A stretch of 64,000 nucleotides of DNA from Thamnaconus septentrionalis. Lineage: Eukaryota > Chordata > Actinopteri > Tetraodontiformes > Monacanthidae. The stretch is from contig CM020502.1 in assembly GCA_009823395.1 (NCBI GenBank), positions 19,673,944 to 19,737,943 of the forward strand. The letters run 5' to 3'. The first letter of the stretch is position 1. Every line of letters begins with the position of its first letter. A model generated the notes under the pieces. The model was not told the DNA's origin. It saw nothing but the letters and a program-made list of their open reading frames with translations, and did no database searches. Both the position numbers and the translations under genes were made by a program. Of the stretch, positions 22,800 through 36,294 are shown in pieces.

Positions 22800-24760
22800 T
22801 CTCTGCCTTTTTTGTGGAAAAACAGACATGTCTTTTACATTGACCTTTAAATGCGATGAAAAGTACAAGACAACCGAGCAAATCACTATGAATCACCCAC
22901 AAAAGCAAAGTGCTGGTACGACTTCTGTTGTTCGAACAATTATGATAAATCTACTTCACGATGTTTGAAAATGAGATGATCCGGAGAAGTGATTGAATGA
23001 AATATTTTTAGAAAGCAGCTGCCTCACACTTGATTTCATGGTGCTCGCTGTCATTCCTGCTACGAACTGAACTCAGAAGTCCAGTCCATTTCCTTCACCT
23101 GCAGACATGATTCACGTCAATCAATTGACTTGATTCGGCAGTGGGGAGCGTTGAGAGGTGGACATGAATGGATCCTGTTAAACATCCCTGACACGATTAC
23201 CCCGATTGATAGGATTATAAGGTTCTCTGGAAGGCCAGAAGAGGGAGCCAAATGCTCAAATAACAGAAGAGGGATTGATTTTCTGTAACGAAATGTTGAA
23301 CGCCTACACTAACAAATTACTTGGAAACTGAATGAAGTATTTTTTAAATATATTTTTTCTTATTTTAATTGCCGTTTAGTTTGAAACTATGTTGTTGTTA
23401 ATTACCGTTTCAGAAGGACATTTTAATTTTGCTTTGCTCAGTCCTGACTGCAAGATTGATTTATTTACTAAAAAGCTATTTAATGGTATTCACAAACATA
23501 TCTGAATATTGGAAAAACAGTAAAATTAAAGGCTTCATACACAAAACAACCCATTAAATTCACAGCTGCTGTGCATAAACGTTTGTTTGTACTGTGGGAT
23601 AGGTAGTCCACACAACACTTTGTGTACTTTGTGGTGAACTTTACCCCATGTCTTATGGACTTGGTGGCCATCACTACCAGCGCTTGCGGCTTGGTCCATT
23701 TGCTGCTGTTTGATTAAAGCAGCAGCAGATAATCCAGCGGTGCTTCCTGCTGACCGGCTGCTAAAGAGGGAGGGAGGGTCACCGTTTGGATTATCCTGCG
23801 ACTGAGACCAGACACACCAACACAGCCACAACCAGCCCAGCCCTCCGGCCAGCAACAGCACTACCAGTGATGCAGATCTGACCCAGTACAACCTGAAGAG
23901 ACAACGACGACCATTTCGTCTTCACAATCGGTCTTTTGTGTGTCCAGCAAAGCGGATTCCTGACTTTAAGAAGTCATGCGTCAAGAAGGACAATTTGTGT
24001 AGTTGCATGTGATTTAATTTAGTGAGCGAACTTCTGGGAGTGGGAATGGATAACACACAAAAAAATGGAACCTGTTACCTAAAGGTTGCTCACAATACAT
24101 TAGCTCTGGGTCGGTATCAAATTATACACATGATATAAGAAAATGGGGCTAAGTGGCTAGAGTGTATTTTGTGCTCTATGGTATCAGAAACACACCAGAT
24201 GATGAACCATGCAGTGACTTGTGAAGAGTGAACCCAGTGATAGAGTCAAACCACAGCCACGACCCTGAGTGCAGTTGGATGGGTGGAAGATAAACTCTGA
24301 AGAGAAAAGAATCAAACCACAAATTCATGTTCTGTGTAATGTGGCTGACATCTGACCTCCAAGCTAATGTCTGATGCAACCACAAGCTGGGTTATAAAAA
24401 GGGAGAAGAAAAAGATGCGAGGTTTTACATGTGGTAACCACAGCTTTAATATTTGAGGCCATGTTGTGGTTTTAAGCAATTAATGTGTTGTTGTTGTTTT
24501 TTTTGTTGATAATTGTCCGTTTGTCACGATTTGGACCGTTTTCTAGATTCTATTGTATTCACTAGCAGTCCCACTGCGGCAGAGACCTGCTGTGTGGCAG
24601 CCCTTTGTGACATCACAAAAATCAGAGATACCAGAACTGCTTGCTTTTGCAGTTGTTTCCTTCACTAACAGGTGAGACACACATATAAAATCACTGGTTT
24701 TGGTTTCTGGTGGTCTGGTGGTCTGACTCCACCCAGAGCTCCATCCAAGGTGAGAAGATC
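22800..24760. other. intergenic region between ndufs5 and macf1
   Basis: No confident gene. A minus-strand open frame at 23535-23921 with a basic N-terminus and a hydrophobic run is described under findings. A dispersed-repeat fragment containing CCCTTTGTGACATCACAAA lies at about 24595-24640. Confidence 0.5.
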
Positions 24761-25079
24761 GTATTGATTAACAGCACAGCCAATTTTTGTCTTCCACCTC
24801 TGCAGCTGCTGCAGTTAATTGCATTTCGCATTCAGTTCCCTCTCCTCCCTCCCCCAGCTGTTGTAAGAAGTCTCTACTGGGGGTAGATAGAGGGTTAACG
24901 CGCGCTTGGGTGAGTGTGTGTGTGTGTGTAGGGATTATGAAAACCCAGATTAATGCTCTCTCGTGCGATGCAAAAGTTAAAGCGCAGGGATGCAGCTGCG
25001 CCGCTGGTGTAAATCCTGAAATACACCGGAATGGGGTGAACGCCCTTTGCTGCCTCTGATTGCAGACTTGAAATAAAGT

Positions 25080-25310
25080 GTGCGTCCCAGTCGGTTCGGC
25101 TCTGGTCGGTGCTGTCGAGCCGCGGATGACGCAGGAGCAGCTCATTTCAGTGTCTCCCCCCCTCCAACCCACACCGTCAGATTTCCGCAACACTTGGTGC
25201 TCTCAATAGCCATGGGGTTAAAGTGTCGGGGCCGTGAAAACAGCCCATTGAAGAGAAACAGAGAGTGGGCGCGCAAGAGAGAGTGAGAGAGGGGAGCACG
25301 AGGAGAGAGT

Positions 25311-25364
<54 letters not shown>

Positions 25365-25628
25365 GAGGGGAGCAGGACAGCCATTACCGTCCAGGATTGC
25401 TGCTCGCCACACGGACTCGTCCGCCGCCGGCGCTTCGGGAGGAGGAGGGAGAGATTCGGACGGAGAGTGAGTGAGTGAGAGACTCGCGCCATCGGAGGAG
25501 CGGACGGCCGGACATTGTGCGCTTTCTCGTCCAGGAGGAGGAAGGAGGAGGAGGAGGGAGCCGCAGCATCCCCGGGCCTCCCTCGCTCTGTGCTCGGATC
25601 GCAGGAGCAGCCGCTGCCCGGATTCGAG
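25080..25628 (+). promoter_or_regulatory. macf1: macf1 upstream promoter (P1) and noncoding first exon
   Basis: GC/CpG-rich stretch ending in a strong donor GATTCGAG|GTAAGA at 25628/25629, with no matching long conserved ORF. A (GA)24 tract sits at 25313-25361 in the promoter-proximal part. The exon most simply splices to the acceptor before the coding exon at 32364, giving the 5'UTR of the MESSDD-type isoform. That link is inference; the transcription start is unknown. Confidence 0.55.
25313..25361. repeat. (AG)24 repeat in macf1 P1
   Basis: Uninterrupted purine dinucleotide repeat next to the CpG-rich first exon. Confidence 0.93.
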
Positions 25629-26035
25629 GTAAGAGGCTCTGGACGACCAGCCGCCGCCGCCGCCGCCGCTGCTGCCGCTGCTGTTACCAACATCGGTGAT
25701 GCCGAGCTGTACATGTGACTTGTCGATGATGATGATGATGATGATGAGACGATGATGACATTAATTGTCACATCATTTTGATTTACACGTTTCGCGCAAA
25801 GCTCCCAGTGTCAGCCCAAGTGGTTGCAAACACGCTCGGAGGCTCCAATCGCCATCCCAAACGGTGCACGTTAGGCGCGTGTGCAATAGGTGTCAGAGCG
25901 CGAGACCGTAATGATGCAGTGGAAGAAAAAACAAAACAAAGCATGTTGATCACACGCGGACAGACATGAAGATGCAATAATCGTGTCTCGGGTTTTTAAC
26001 CGAATGCGTCCAGTTTTGGCTCCTGTTTCTTCGGC

Positions 26036-26064
<29 letters not shown>
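26036..26064. repeat. (TG)n arm of inverted microsatellite pair
   Basis: About 14 TG units facing a CA tract 22 bp away; see 26087-26144. Confidence 0.95.
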
Positions 26065-26066
<2 letters not shown>

Positions 26067-26085
26067 GGGTTGGCTGGATGGAAGC

Positions 26086-26086
<1 letters not shown>

Positions 26087-26144
<58 letters not shown>
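26087..26144. repeat. (AC)29 arm of inverted microsatellite pair
   Basis: Complementary in inverted orientation to the TG tract at 26036-26064, so the two can pair as a hairpin of up to about 28 bp. Confidence 0.95.
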
Positions 26145-26146
<2 letters not shown>

Positions 26147-28625
26147 AGGCACATTTTGTGCATCCAGTCCGGTCCGAGGCGGACCAGACCAGGTCTGGTC
26201 AGGTCTGGTCGTCTGCACGGTCCACTCTCCACGTCTGATGCCCATTCATGCAAACGCATTCTGCTGCCCCTCTCAGGCAGACGGACAGACAGACACACAA
26301 CCAGAGGGGGTGAGGCGTGTAGGTTGAATCTAGGAGGGTGAAGGCCTTGTTAATAATGCATAATGCATTTATTGATCCAGCCTAGGCTTCCCTTCCATCC
26401 ACAGTGCCCCCCCCCCCCACCCCCCCCTCCAACCCACAATCACCATCATCATCATCAGCATCATCATCACCTACACCTGCTGGGTGAATCCTAGCAGGAT
26501 CCATGGCCGCAGGCCTCGCGTCTGTGTCTGGCTGCCTGTGGTCTTATAGTGTGATTATTTAAGGTGCAGCTCAGACTGGAAGAGAGGTGGAGGAAGAGAG
26601 AGAGAGGAGGCAGGACGCAGGGGTCCAGGTCTCCCTCCCTTCCTGCAGCTCAGCACCAGATGGTCAGATGTAGGGCCCTACACGGTCACCTCCGGCCTCT
26701 TGTTGGCCACTGAAGTCGCTGCTTAATGTGTCATACAGTGACCTGCTCAGTGTAGATTCACGCCTTTTGTTATTCATTTCCATTTTGCTCAGGTTGTTAA
26801 AGATGGTTCACCCGCATACAGGCACATACTATTATTCTTTTTTACCTTATAGTAATTAAAATATATATACTATGAGTATATATATATATATATATGCTCC
26901 GAAATGAGAATTTCTTCTCCCTAAATGCATTATTTATTTTCATCCAACCGCGTACCTCTCACCATCACTTTCAATAATTCTCATGGCAGTGCAACGCTGT
27001 GTAGCATTGAGCTACTTACTTGTTGCCAAGCGGTAGACTTTATCTGTGCACGCTTCAATTCGTCCATCCACGCTTGCGTGTTAACATATGTGTGTGTGTG
27101 TGTGTGTGTTTTGGCGTGGGAAAGCCGAGTCTAGACATTCTTTTTTGCAGCCTCACAGTGTTACTCATCATGACCGAGGGCCCAGTTTGATGGGCCTCAT
27201 TCATCTCAATTGTACACTTCTCGTCACTGATGTAACAAAGTGTTACGTAAGGGCCTTTTAAAGGTACCAAAGAGTTTGTTTGACCCAGGGAGCGGCTGAG
27301 GTACCATTGCATTTTGTCAAAGCTGGCTTTTTCCAAAGTGTTGCTATTCCGTTGAAATCACTAGAGCTCATGAAGTGGAATAAAGACAAAGTGTAGGTTT
27401 TGTTTTTTAACTGACTGATGTCAATACCTGGTTTCATTTGTCAGCGGTGCGACACCTGTTTGTTTAAATAGGATGCAGGTCAGGTGCATCAAGTTGGAGC
27501 TAGCAGTCAGCAGGTGTTGCTCAGAATTTAACTCTCGTCCGTCCTGTCTGTGTACAGTAGACTGCATTTTCAGTTGTTGTGGCCATTTGTCCTTTTCTTT
27601 GCTTTTCTCCTTGATAGCCGAACTGAACAAACAAAATCAAATGAATCAAAAGCAAATCAAACGGCCGCTAAGGCACCGAGGGAGCTAATTTACGCAGGGG
27701 TACGACAGAGTCCATAGTCCAGGCGAGTAATTGAGGTTTTTTGTTGATTTATTCTTACATTTCAAGTAAACGAACAAAACAATGGCTGCTGCCGCCTCTC
27801 TTGCCCTGGTAAAAAAAAAACATAACTCTTCCCGGTGCTGCCCCCTATGCCTGGCAGACCCATAGATCACCTAGTGTTCCAGAGCTATAAAATACCTTAA
27901 AAATAAAATAATTAATAAGCATTCACATAAACTCAAATAATGCTAAAAATATTATGATTAAATAAAGGTATATTAATCCAGCCAAACAAAACTAAAGAAT
28001 TAAATATAACAAAAGTGACAAACAACTCCAACAGTTGTCCTTCAAATTTTCATTGGATTTCATAACCAGTCGGCTTTCCTCATGGGGAAAACATCACAAT
28101 GCCGTCTAAGCTTATCAGGTGTTGTGCAGTAAGTTTGATGAGTAGATGGATCAAATCTGCTTTCTGACTAAACAATAGAGTCACCTGGTGTAATGTAACA
28201 ACAGGCTAACAGTGCTTTAACACTTTTGTCAAACTGTAGATGCTCACCGTGCACTGTTTTACTCTATTCCGCTTTATTCTCGTCTGAAGCACATGTGAGG
28301 ATGGGATATGGTGTGTGCCATGTGTTACACACTGCGCATCCTGCTGTGGGATTAGACAAAGACGAGGCAAGTTACTCGATAGAAGTCTGATTTACTCATT
28401 TCCCTCCTGCTCAATCTGTTGCTACGAAGGCCCATTTTTCTGTCAAGGATTCCCTTTTTTATCTTCTCTTTTGTTGCACAGAAGAAAAACAAACACTCGC
28501 ACACGGGCTAAAACTATGGGAACAGACTGTGTGCCCATGTAAATCTTTGCTTGTGATTTATACATCAGCCCAGTGATGCATTCAATGTGTGGCCAGTACT
28601 TATTTCCGTGTGAGTGTGTGTGTGT

Positions 28626-28664
<39 letters not shown>

Positions 28665-31600
28665 AGTGTTGCCTTCAGATATAATGTTCTGTAATCAGTG
28701 ACTAAAGACAAAAATGCTGAGCATTCACAGACTCCATTTTAAATGCAAAGGATTTGCTGCATCTCAGCCCATGTAATGTCATTTTTACACAGAATGGAAG
28801 TGTGTGATGTGAAATGATTCGATTACATGAACAGTCGCTGCCTGAGTGTAAACACTCTGCTCGTAATTAGGAATCTGTGGTATTCCTAATGCACAATCCC
28901 AAACACTAGATGACAAAGATGCCTTGTATATTGGTGTGTTTGTGAGCAACAAGGTCTTCTTTGAGGCTGAGAGGAGTGACATCACACTAGGTGATCTCAC
29001 TCTCCCTCTCTCACTCTCTCTCGTGCTGCTTCTGCAGTGTTTTGCCGCTCTGCTTTCTTCCCAGCCATCGTTTTATTTCCCCTCTCGCTGTGCTTTAATG
29101 ACACGGTGTGGCTTTGAAGCTCCCCATTCGGGCTCTATTTATAAAATCGCGAGCTGCAGTGGCACTGACTCACTCGTCAGCCAGGAAAACTGACATGAAA
29201 CGCCAAAAAAGCCATCGCGTGGAAACGTGAACAGGGAGCCACAGTGGCTTCTGGGTACGGCTTTGACCTCCTCTGAACGGCAGCAACTGCCGAGGAGGCG
29301 GGGATTCAGGAAGTGCTGTTTTTGCCCGGCGGTCTAACCAGAGGCCAGCAGTAGAATTCTTGGCAGCCGAGCGGCAGCTCTGATGGATGTCCCGGCCCTT
29401 GTGTTGGACTCACACATTGAACACTGGAACGTTTCTTAGCGCGAACTCTGCCTGGGTCAATGATCTGTTGAGACATTGAGTCCTTACAGCACTCTCACTT
29501 CTGGGGGTAAGCCGCTGTGTAAAGCTTCTGAAAAGCCTGAGTTGGAGGTTTGTTTGCATTTTTTTTTTTCAATGCTGTAAGTAGCCGAGTTGTGAAAAAC
29601 TAACCCGGGGATTTGGGAACTTTCAGATTGAAATGGTTGGATTAGATTTTAAAGAAATAGAGCAGGAATTCCCTCTGTGGAATTTAAATGATTTTTCTGG
29701 TTGTTGTTTTTTTTAGCCTTGATCCATCACAGTTTAGGGTTTCAAACAAAAGCAGAAGAAGTTTTGTCGAACAAAACGTTCTCTTAGAGAGGACAGGGTC
29801 GACTTGGGAGCAATAAAACGAGCGATGCTGGAATTCCTCCCAGATGAGACGCTTTAACAGTGCGCCCGTGCTAATGATAGTGTCATTGCTCCGTTCACCC
29901 TGACTAGTCACACTGTTGATGTGAACGACGCTCATTCTCAGAAGAAACTGACCATGTCGTGTCCCTTAGATGGATTTAGAAGCACGAGTTTGGCGTTTGT
30001 CACATCATAAGTCATAGTTTTTTCTTTGGTTTGTTTTGTTCTGATGACGTGTTGAAATGCTTTAGCGGTTTGTTCTCCTCCATAAACACGGATGCCTTCT
30101 TGGCATTTAAAAAAAGTAGTGTGCTGTGATAATGTTGTTGCTCTTTTTAACAGAGAAACTGAATTGTTTTGGATTATGTAAGTGGCTGTAAAATAACCCT
30201 CCTCTACAAGGACATTACAGGTCCCAGTGGTGGCCTTGATTGAATTCTTCCAGCTTTATCTTGATGCTTAGAGCAACACTTAAACCCTGAAGAGAGGAGA
30301 CGACGGAGGAGAAGTAAGACTGAAGGTCTTTGCAAGTGTCACCTAAGGCTCTGTCCATTAGAGGTAACAACAACGGTTAATTACAGTTGCCGGCAAATAA
30401 GATCAGAGCTGAAGAAGCTGTCAGCCAGCAGCCGCAGCAGCTTTGCAAGATGGGTCCTCCCTCTTTTAACAAAGAAGGTACAAATCTTGTTCATTATGAG
30501 GATGGACGGAATAATAAATAGGGCAGGTGAGGCACCAACTTTTACCATTTTACCTTTTTTTTTTTCCTCCTGCATGTTGTATTTGCAGTTTTTAATAAGA
30601 GCATGCGTTTGGTCTCCTATTAGAGTCTCTGATCCTTAAATGTGAAGCTGTGGTATCATTATATCTTTACTTTGCAAGGCTGTATCCCCTTTTTGAGACA
30701 AGATGTGTCAATGCATTTTAAGTTGGGTTTAGACACACAATACCAGCAGTCCATCACCTCCACAGAGGCGCCTTGTGGGCTGAACCGAGAGCCAATAACA
30801 GCCAGTTAATTCTCCCGGGAAAGACATTGATTTTATGATGCTATGATGAATACATGAAGTCCCGAGGGTCCGCAGACTGACAGACACACACATACTGTCG
30901 GACCAGTCCTTGGAAGTATTTACCCGTCAGTACAATGCCATTCATTACAATAAATGCCTGAGAGTTTAACCTTAATGCCAATAAAGTCAGTGTAAAGATC
31001 AATAAGCATCAATTAGAGGGGAGGACAAAGAGGGAAGGTGAGCAGAAGAAGGAAGGAGAAGTGAAGCTCTCCCCTGCCTTCTCCTCTCTCTTATTGATTC
31101 ACTTTTAAAAATAGAATAAGTCTCTGCAAGCTTTGAAATCCCTTCTCTCGTCTAGTCTTTGCTCTCCATCCCAGCCAGGTCTGCTGAATAGTTAATACTA
31201 AAAGAATCTCTCTTACCATCGAACCGATTATCAAGAAATCAGCTTGAGGCAAATCGCTTTGGCTGACATTAGCTCACTTGGGTTTTGAATCAAAGCAGGT
31301 CTGTTCGGTACCTTGAACTGTTTCAGGTCGCATCAGACTTACATTGAGGTGGTGTGGATCTGTTCCAGGGCTTTTCTCCACTGCTCTGCTGACACAGCCA
31401 CCCCCTATATCCTCCTCCCACACGGATCCCAACTCCATTATTTGCCTACATGTGTGTGTATTCTGCCAAAGCCCCCTGTGAGCAGTGGGCACTGTTTCAT
31501 TTAGTGTATATAGCATTCTGAGCAATGTAATGTAATTTTGACTTTGGTGTGAATTTGGTGTAAATACCCTGATGATGCAAAATTCACTTTTACGGGTTTT

Positions 31601-32363
31601 CTAAGAACAGTGACCTTCCTGGATAGTATAGAAGTCCATCTTTCATTATTTCTTGCGTGTTAAACACAAAGGTCTAGACATCAGCCCTTTGTGATGTCAT
31701 AAAGGTCACTGATATCTCTTCCAGCACTCCTGGCCTGGAGTTCATTACTCCTTCACCTCAATTGGTCCCCTCAATTGTCTCCTTTCAGACATATGGAAGG
31801 TACAACATAGCGTCACTAAAACCAAGAATTTAAATGGAGGCTGGAACCAGAGGGCTCAACATCTGTGTCGAGATTTATTGTGTTTTTGAATGATAAATTA
31901 TGCAGGGCTACTCCGCTTAAGTGCGTAAGAACCAGAAAACAAGACCTTAAAATAAGTCTAACATGGCCTCTTTATATTTTGCCCACACAACTTACACTTG
32001 GTGACCAACAATTGTTTTCATCACTTCGTTGTTCCTTCGGCGCACGCCGCTGCAGTTCTCCATCCTCAGGAACAAACAGTTGTCTAGACACGATGACTAA
32101 CGTGGCCTATTTGTGCCTCTGATCGCCTTCGTGCTGCTGTTCCGCTTCATACATGCTGCGTGATCGCTCCGCGTGCTGGCTATGAATTATACAGCTTGTA
32201 CTTTTTTCAAACTCCGCTTTTCTTCCTCCTCCTCCTCCTCCTCCACCTCCTCCCATCCCTTTGACCTTCTTTCCCTCGCCCTCCCTCCCGCTGCTCCACT
32301 TCTCCTCCATCCATCCAATCCTTCCGCTTATCCTCACTCCTTCCTGTCCTCTTCCCCTTACAG

Positions 32364-32602
32364 CCTCTGAAGCGGGATGGAGTCGTCCGACGACGACACC
32401 CTCAGCGAGCGCTCCTGCCTCAGCGAGCCGTCCTTCCGGAGCGAGAGGTCGGGGGGGTCGCTGTCCCCATGCCCGTCTGGGACCACGGTGGGGCTGCCCG
32501 GAGACACGTTGCCATGGAACCTCTCCAAACACGAGCGGAGGAAGAGGAAGAGCCAGGCCTCGGTGCTCGACCCGGCGGAGAGGGCGGTGGTCCGTGTAGC
32601 AG
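32364..32602 (+). CDS. macf1: macf1 alternative first coding exon A (spectraplakin N-terminus); ATG at 32377
   Basis: MACF1 is a giant actin-microtubule crosslinker of the spectraplakin family. This exon starts at an AG acceptor (CTTCCCCTTACAG) and carries 13 nt of 5'UTR, then ATG 32377 and 75 codons plus one base (G|GTAAAG donor at 32602). It encodes a Ser/Glu-rich head (MESSDDDTLSERSC, SERSGGSLSPCP), then GDTLPWNLSKHERRKRKSQA and SVLDPAERAVVRVA. These blocks match the N-terminus of human MACF1 (and dystonin) that directly precedes the first calponin-homology domain. The split codon is completed by the next exon, expected to read ERDRVQKKTFTKW, which lies outside the window. The paralog (macf1a or macf1b) cannot be decided here. 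Confidence 0.92.
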
Positions 32603-35154
32603 GTAAAGAACAAACCACCACATTGTCATAATAAGTATCTGTTTGAGTCTGCTGCTTGAAATTTGGTTATGGTAGATACCTTCCAGCAGTTGGCGGTGTG
32701 TGCAAGGGTTTGAATATGAAGATGTTGCTGTCAGACTGAGCACGTGAGGCATCCGTCTGACATCATAAGTTTGAATGCAGGCAGAATTCATGCAATATAG
32801 AAGGCGGTTTTTGACTTTTTATTGTAGAATGTCATGGTAAAAATAAACACTCTTTTACTGAGCTGTAGCTGGAGGTTGTGTTCACTTCATCCTCATTTGC
32901 ATCCTGACATTTTCTTGGCCACTCGTGGATCCCAGGGTTTCCTCCTGGCTTTGATTAAAGGCCTGCATAATCAGAAAGAGACCCTTGTCCTGCAAAATCT
33001 ATGGATGATAAATGTCACTGAGCTGCTTGGGAAATCCTTGACGTAAACTTGAGCGATGATTTAGAGGTTGTTACCCTTCCTGCATTCACCCAAAGTCTGT
33101 GCTCAGTCGCTTCTGTTTCCCCATGAGTTGTAGAAGAAGATGGAGGAGGAAAGTAGGTTACTCAGCTCTCTGGAGGAGCCAGGGTTCCCCAGCTGGTGTA
33201 GTGACACACTGCGAGCAGGCTCAAAGCTTCCTCTCTTTGCCAGCGATAGAGATGACATTCAGCCTGGTAGTGCTCCTCCCTGTTCATTTTGCAGTTTGAC
33301 TCATTGCATTGGTGGCCCTGGTTGGCAGCATCGTCTGTATTTGCATAATATCTGCAAGCTTTAAAACTATCAATTAGTTAATTGAATAACAGCCTTTTAA
33401 AAGCATTTGCAAAAAAAAGCATCCAACAACATTCAGGTCATTGCTCTAAAGAATCTTTTCTCTATCCATTTTTTTTCCTATGGTGAAAAACAAATTGCTA
33501 TTTTGAAAGTGCATCATGCACCACTGTCATTAGTGTAAATACCAGTTGCACTCGGAAGCATTGTGGATGATGTGGAGACACATGACAGTCAGGGCCGATT
33601 CCACAGAGGTGGAACAAGCATGTAGGTCAAAACAGGGTGATGAGGTCAGTGCCGCTGCAGAGATAAAAAGAGAGAGGGAGGCTTCTCTGAGCGCATTATG
33701 TTTGTATTAAGGCTGAGGCACGTTGAATAGAATAACTGATGGATGAAGACACTTTTTGCAGTTTGATGTTAAAAAATTAAAAGCACCAAACTTTATCTTT
33801 TGTCTTCTATGATTTGTAATTGTTGCGTAAATGTTCTAACAAACGCGTACAGTTTTCTTGAAAATGTTTGGATGAAAATTAGCTGCTGCAATGACGATGA
33901 TGGAAACAGTAGCCGCTACTGTCAGAGGGATCATGCCTAGTGATCCAAGTCATGACAACAATGACTTTCAGCAAGCCATGTTTTAGATTTTTTTCAAAGT
34001 TTAGTGAGAAAACAAAAGTGAAACTGACAGGTCGCTCTCCGTTTGAATTCAAGGGCTTTGCTGGGCGTTGTTATTTGTTCATGGAGCACTAATTGCAACC
34101 ATTTGTGAACAGGAAGTGATGTCATCTGTCATGCTGTAGCCGACTGGGCGTCACTTTCATGACATGATTGATTCTACGCACTGGTTTTGGTTCCACATTT
34201 TCTCTCGCTCTCGCTCTTTATTTTGTAAAGGCCCAAGTGTAATGTTGAATTTGAACTCGTGCTGCCTTGTTGAGGATTGAGAACATATATAACTTTTATA
34301 GGTGTTGCGTTTTGGAGAATTTAAAAAGTTCAAAAGAAGAACACTTGCTTTGGAGTTATTAAAAGACAGCAATGCAGGGAGTTTTCCTGGCAACGCCTTT
34401 GGTTGGAGTTAGTGAGTCTGGGTTGTGTTTAGGTCACTAGCAGGTAGCGCCAGAACAAACCACACGGTGGTTTAAAGACACCTTTCAATCAGTGCCAATA
34501 TTCTGCAGAGGTAAAGACCGCAAAATGCAAATATTTCCCAGAACTTTCTTTCACAAGGTGCACTTTGTTTAGTCTGAGTCTTGACTTGTTATGTGATCCA
34601 AATTTAAACTTGCAGTGATACTTTCATCTTCCGGATGTAGAACATATTTGCCAGTTCTTGCAAGTAACATCAATGCATTGAAATAAACAACTTTTTTTTA
34701 TTCATATCTGCTTTAACAAGCAAAAGAGTAACATACTATTTGTGTGCTTAATGTATAGTATGCCGCCCATTGATTGGATGGGAGACTCCAGTTCCTTTTA
34801 CTGATGTTTATTGAACACCGTAGAACTAAAAGTTCATATAAAACAAAAATAAAACAACATCAGCTGGTACAATCATTAGCAAAATGGCATTGCTTTGTAT
34901 TGAGGTTAATAAGGATGAAGACATAAGCTAATGCTAACCATTTTAGCCTGCTTCTCAACCAGCGGCAGAGTTATCTTGGATATTTCTTCCAGTAAGCAAG
35001 CTTCCACAGGTGTGGAGGTAACATGCACTACTTCCAGCTCGCAAGTATCAATATATGTCAAAATAAAAGCGCCTTGAACAGCTGCATTTACATAGTTTTT
35101 CTCCTGTTCAGTCAGCATGGTCACAGAGGATTTTATTAAATGTACAGTAGTCCA

Positions 35155-35168
35155 CCACCAGGGGGCGA
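35155..35168 (+). promoter_or_regulatory. CTCF-like motif
   Basis: CCACCAGGGGGCGA, close to the vertebrate CTCF core CCACCAGGGGGCGC. Confidence 0.45.
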
Positions 35169-36152
35169 TTGTGTTGGATTCAATTGGCTTTTTGGGAAAC
35201 GTGTCACCCAACTACATAAAGTCTGAAGAAGGCCATTGGCACAATTGTAATTTGAAATGTTTATTCCATTTTGTAAAAGAGCCTTTAACAGTTTACGATG
35301 TGCTCTGATGACAAATGGACATGGCTCATCGCGTCAATGTATTTAGACTCTAAACTTGCTAAATGAAAGCTGAGGATAAGGGGTTTGCTAATGTTAATGC
35401 TAATGTTACTGATGAGTCAGTGTTTTCCAGCCACGTTCAGCGCTCACTCAGGCGTTATGGCTATTGTTATGATACATTTTACATAATATAGATGATGTGT
35501 TTACCATGACCTCAATTTCCATTCAAGCAGAGGCTGGAATGTAAAGAATGAATACCAGCCAGCCTGGGTTAATAGGATGCATGGCCAGCGGTCTGGCTGT
35601 ATTTCCAGAATAAGTTAGTTAAATGGTTAAACAAAGGCTGAGAACAGTCTCAATGAAAGCACTGAGATGACTCAAATAAATGCTGCTTTTTCTGCCTTTC
35701 ATGAAAACCAGAGGCAGAAGAAAAGGAGCCGATCTGGCAAACACAAGGCATCTTTGTAGAGTGCTGACTATTGAATTGACTGTATAGAGAATAAAGAAAA
35801 CCGTCCAGACTGGACTCTGTTATTCAGCCTCTCTTGGCCGCACTGCCTGCCTGCCTGCTGAGCATGAATGTCAATGAAACTGCCAGACAGCTGCTGGTTT
35901 CCCTGCTTACGTGTGCAAGAACACGCACGGTGAACCTCGTGAATTACAATTTCAAGAGGGTGCGAGCTCTGGGAAGAAACTCGTGTCAGTGTGGCTGATT
36001 TTTTTAGATGATTTTGTTCACACATAACAAAATCATCATATAAACAGATGAACAAAAAGAGCTTTTAAAAAAATGTATTATTCCACATTCGTAGTAGTGT
36101 AGTGAATGTTTCTTTGAGTAACAAAGAAAAACAATACAGGGTATGTGTGACA

Positions 36153-36155
<3 letters not shown>

Positions 36156-36206
<51 letters not shown>
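36156..36206. repeat. (GT)25 microsatellite
   Basis: Uninterrupted GT repeat in the macf1 intronic region. Confidence 0.95.
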
Positions 36207-36207
<1 letters not shown>

Positions 36208-36293
36208 GACTGCAGCACTGCACGTCTGCGCACATTAAACATCAGGACCCCTGACGTGTGTGCCTGCATGTAACTTAGGTGCCCGTGGCACTG

Positions 36294-36294
<1 letters not shown>

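Larger units (their letters stand above)
25629..32363 (+). other. macf1: macf1 intron after the P1 exon
   Basis: 6.7 kb. Contains the facing GT/CA repeats at 26036-26144, GT repeats at 27088-27109 and 28615-28660, a dispersed-repeat fragment near 31680-31720, and a CCT-rich tract (32223-32255) just before the next exon. No coding exon seen. Confidence 0.6.

Noticed and set aside
25142..25771. 209-codon minus-strand Ser-rich frame over macf1 P1
   Set aside because: Produced by the (GA)n and CCG repeats; no domain, and antisense to the likely first exon.
32107..32613. 168-codon minus-strand frame opposite macf1 exon A
   Set aside because: Gly/Arg-rich shadow of the CCT tract and of the coding exon.
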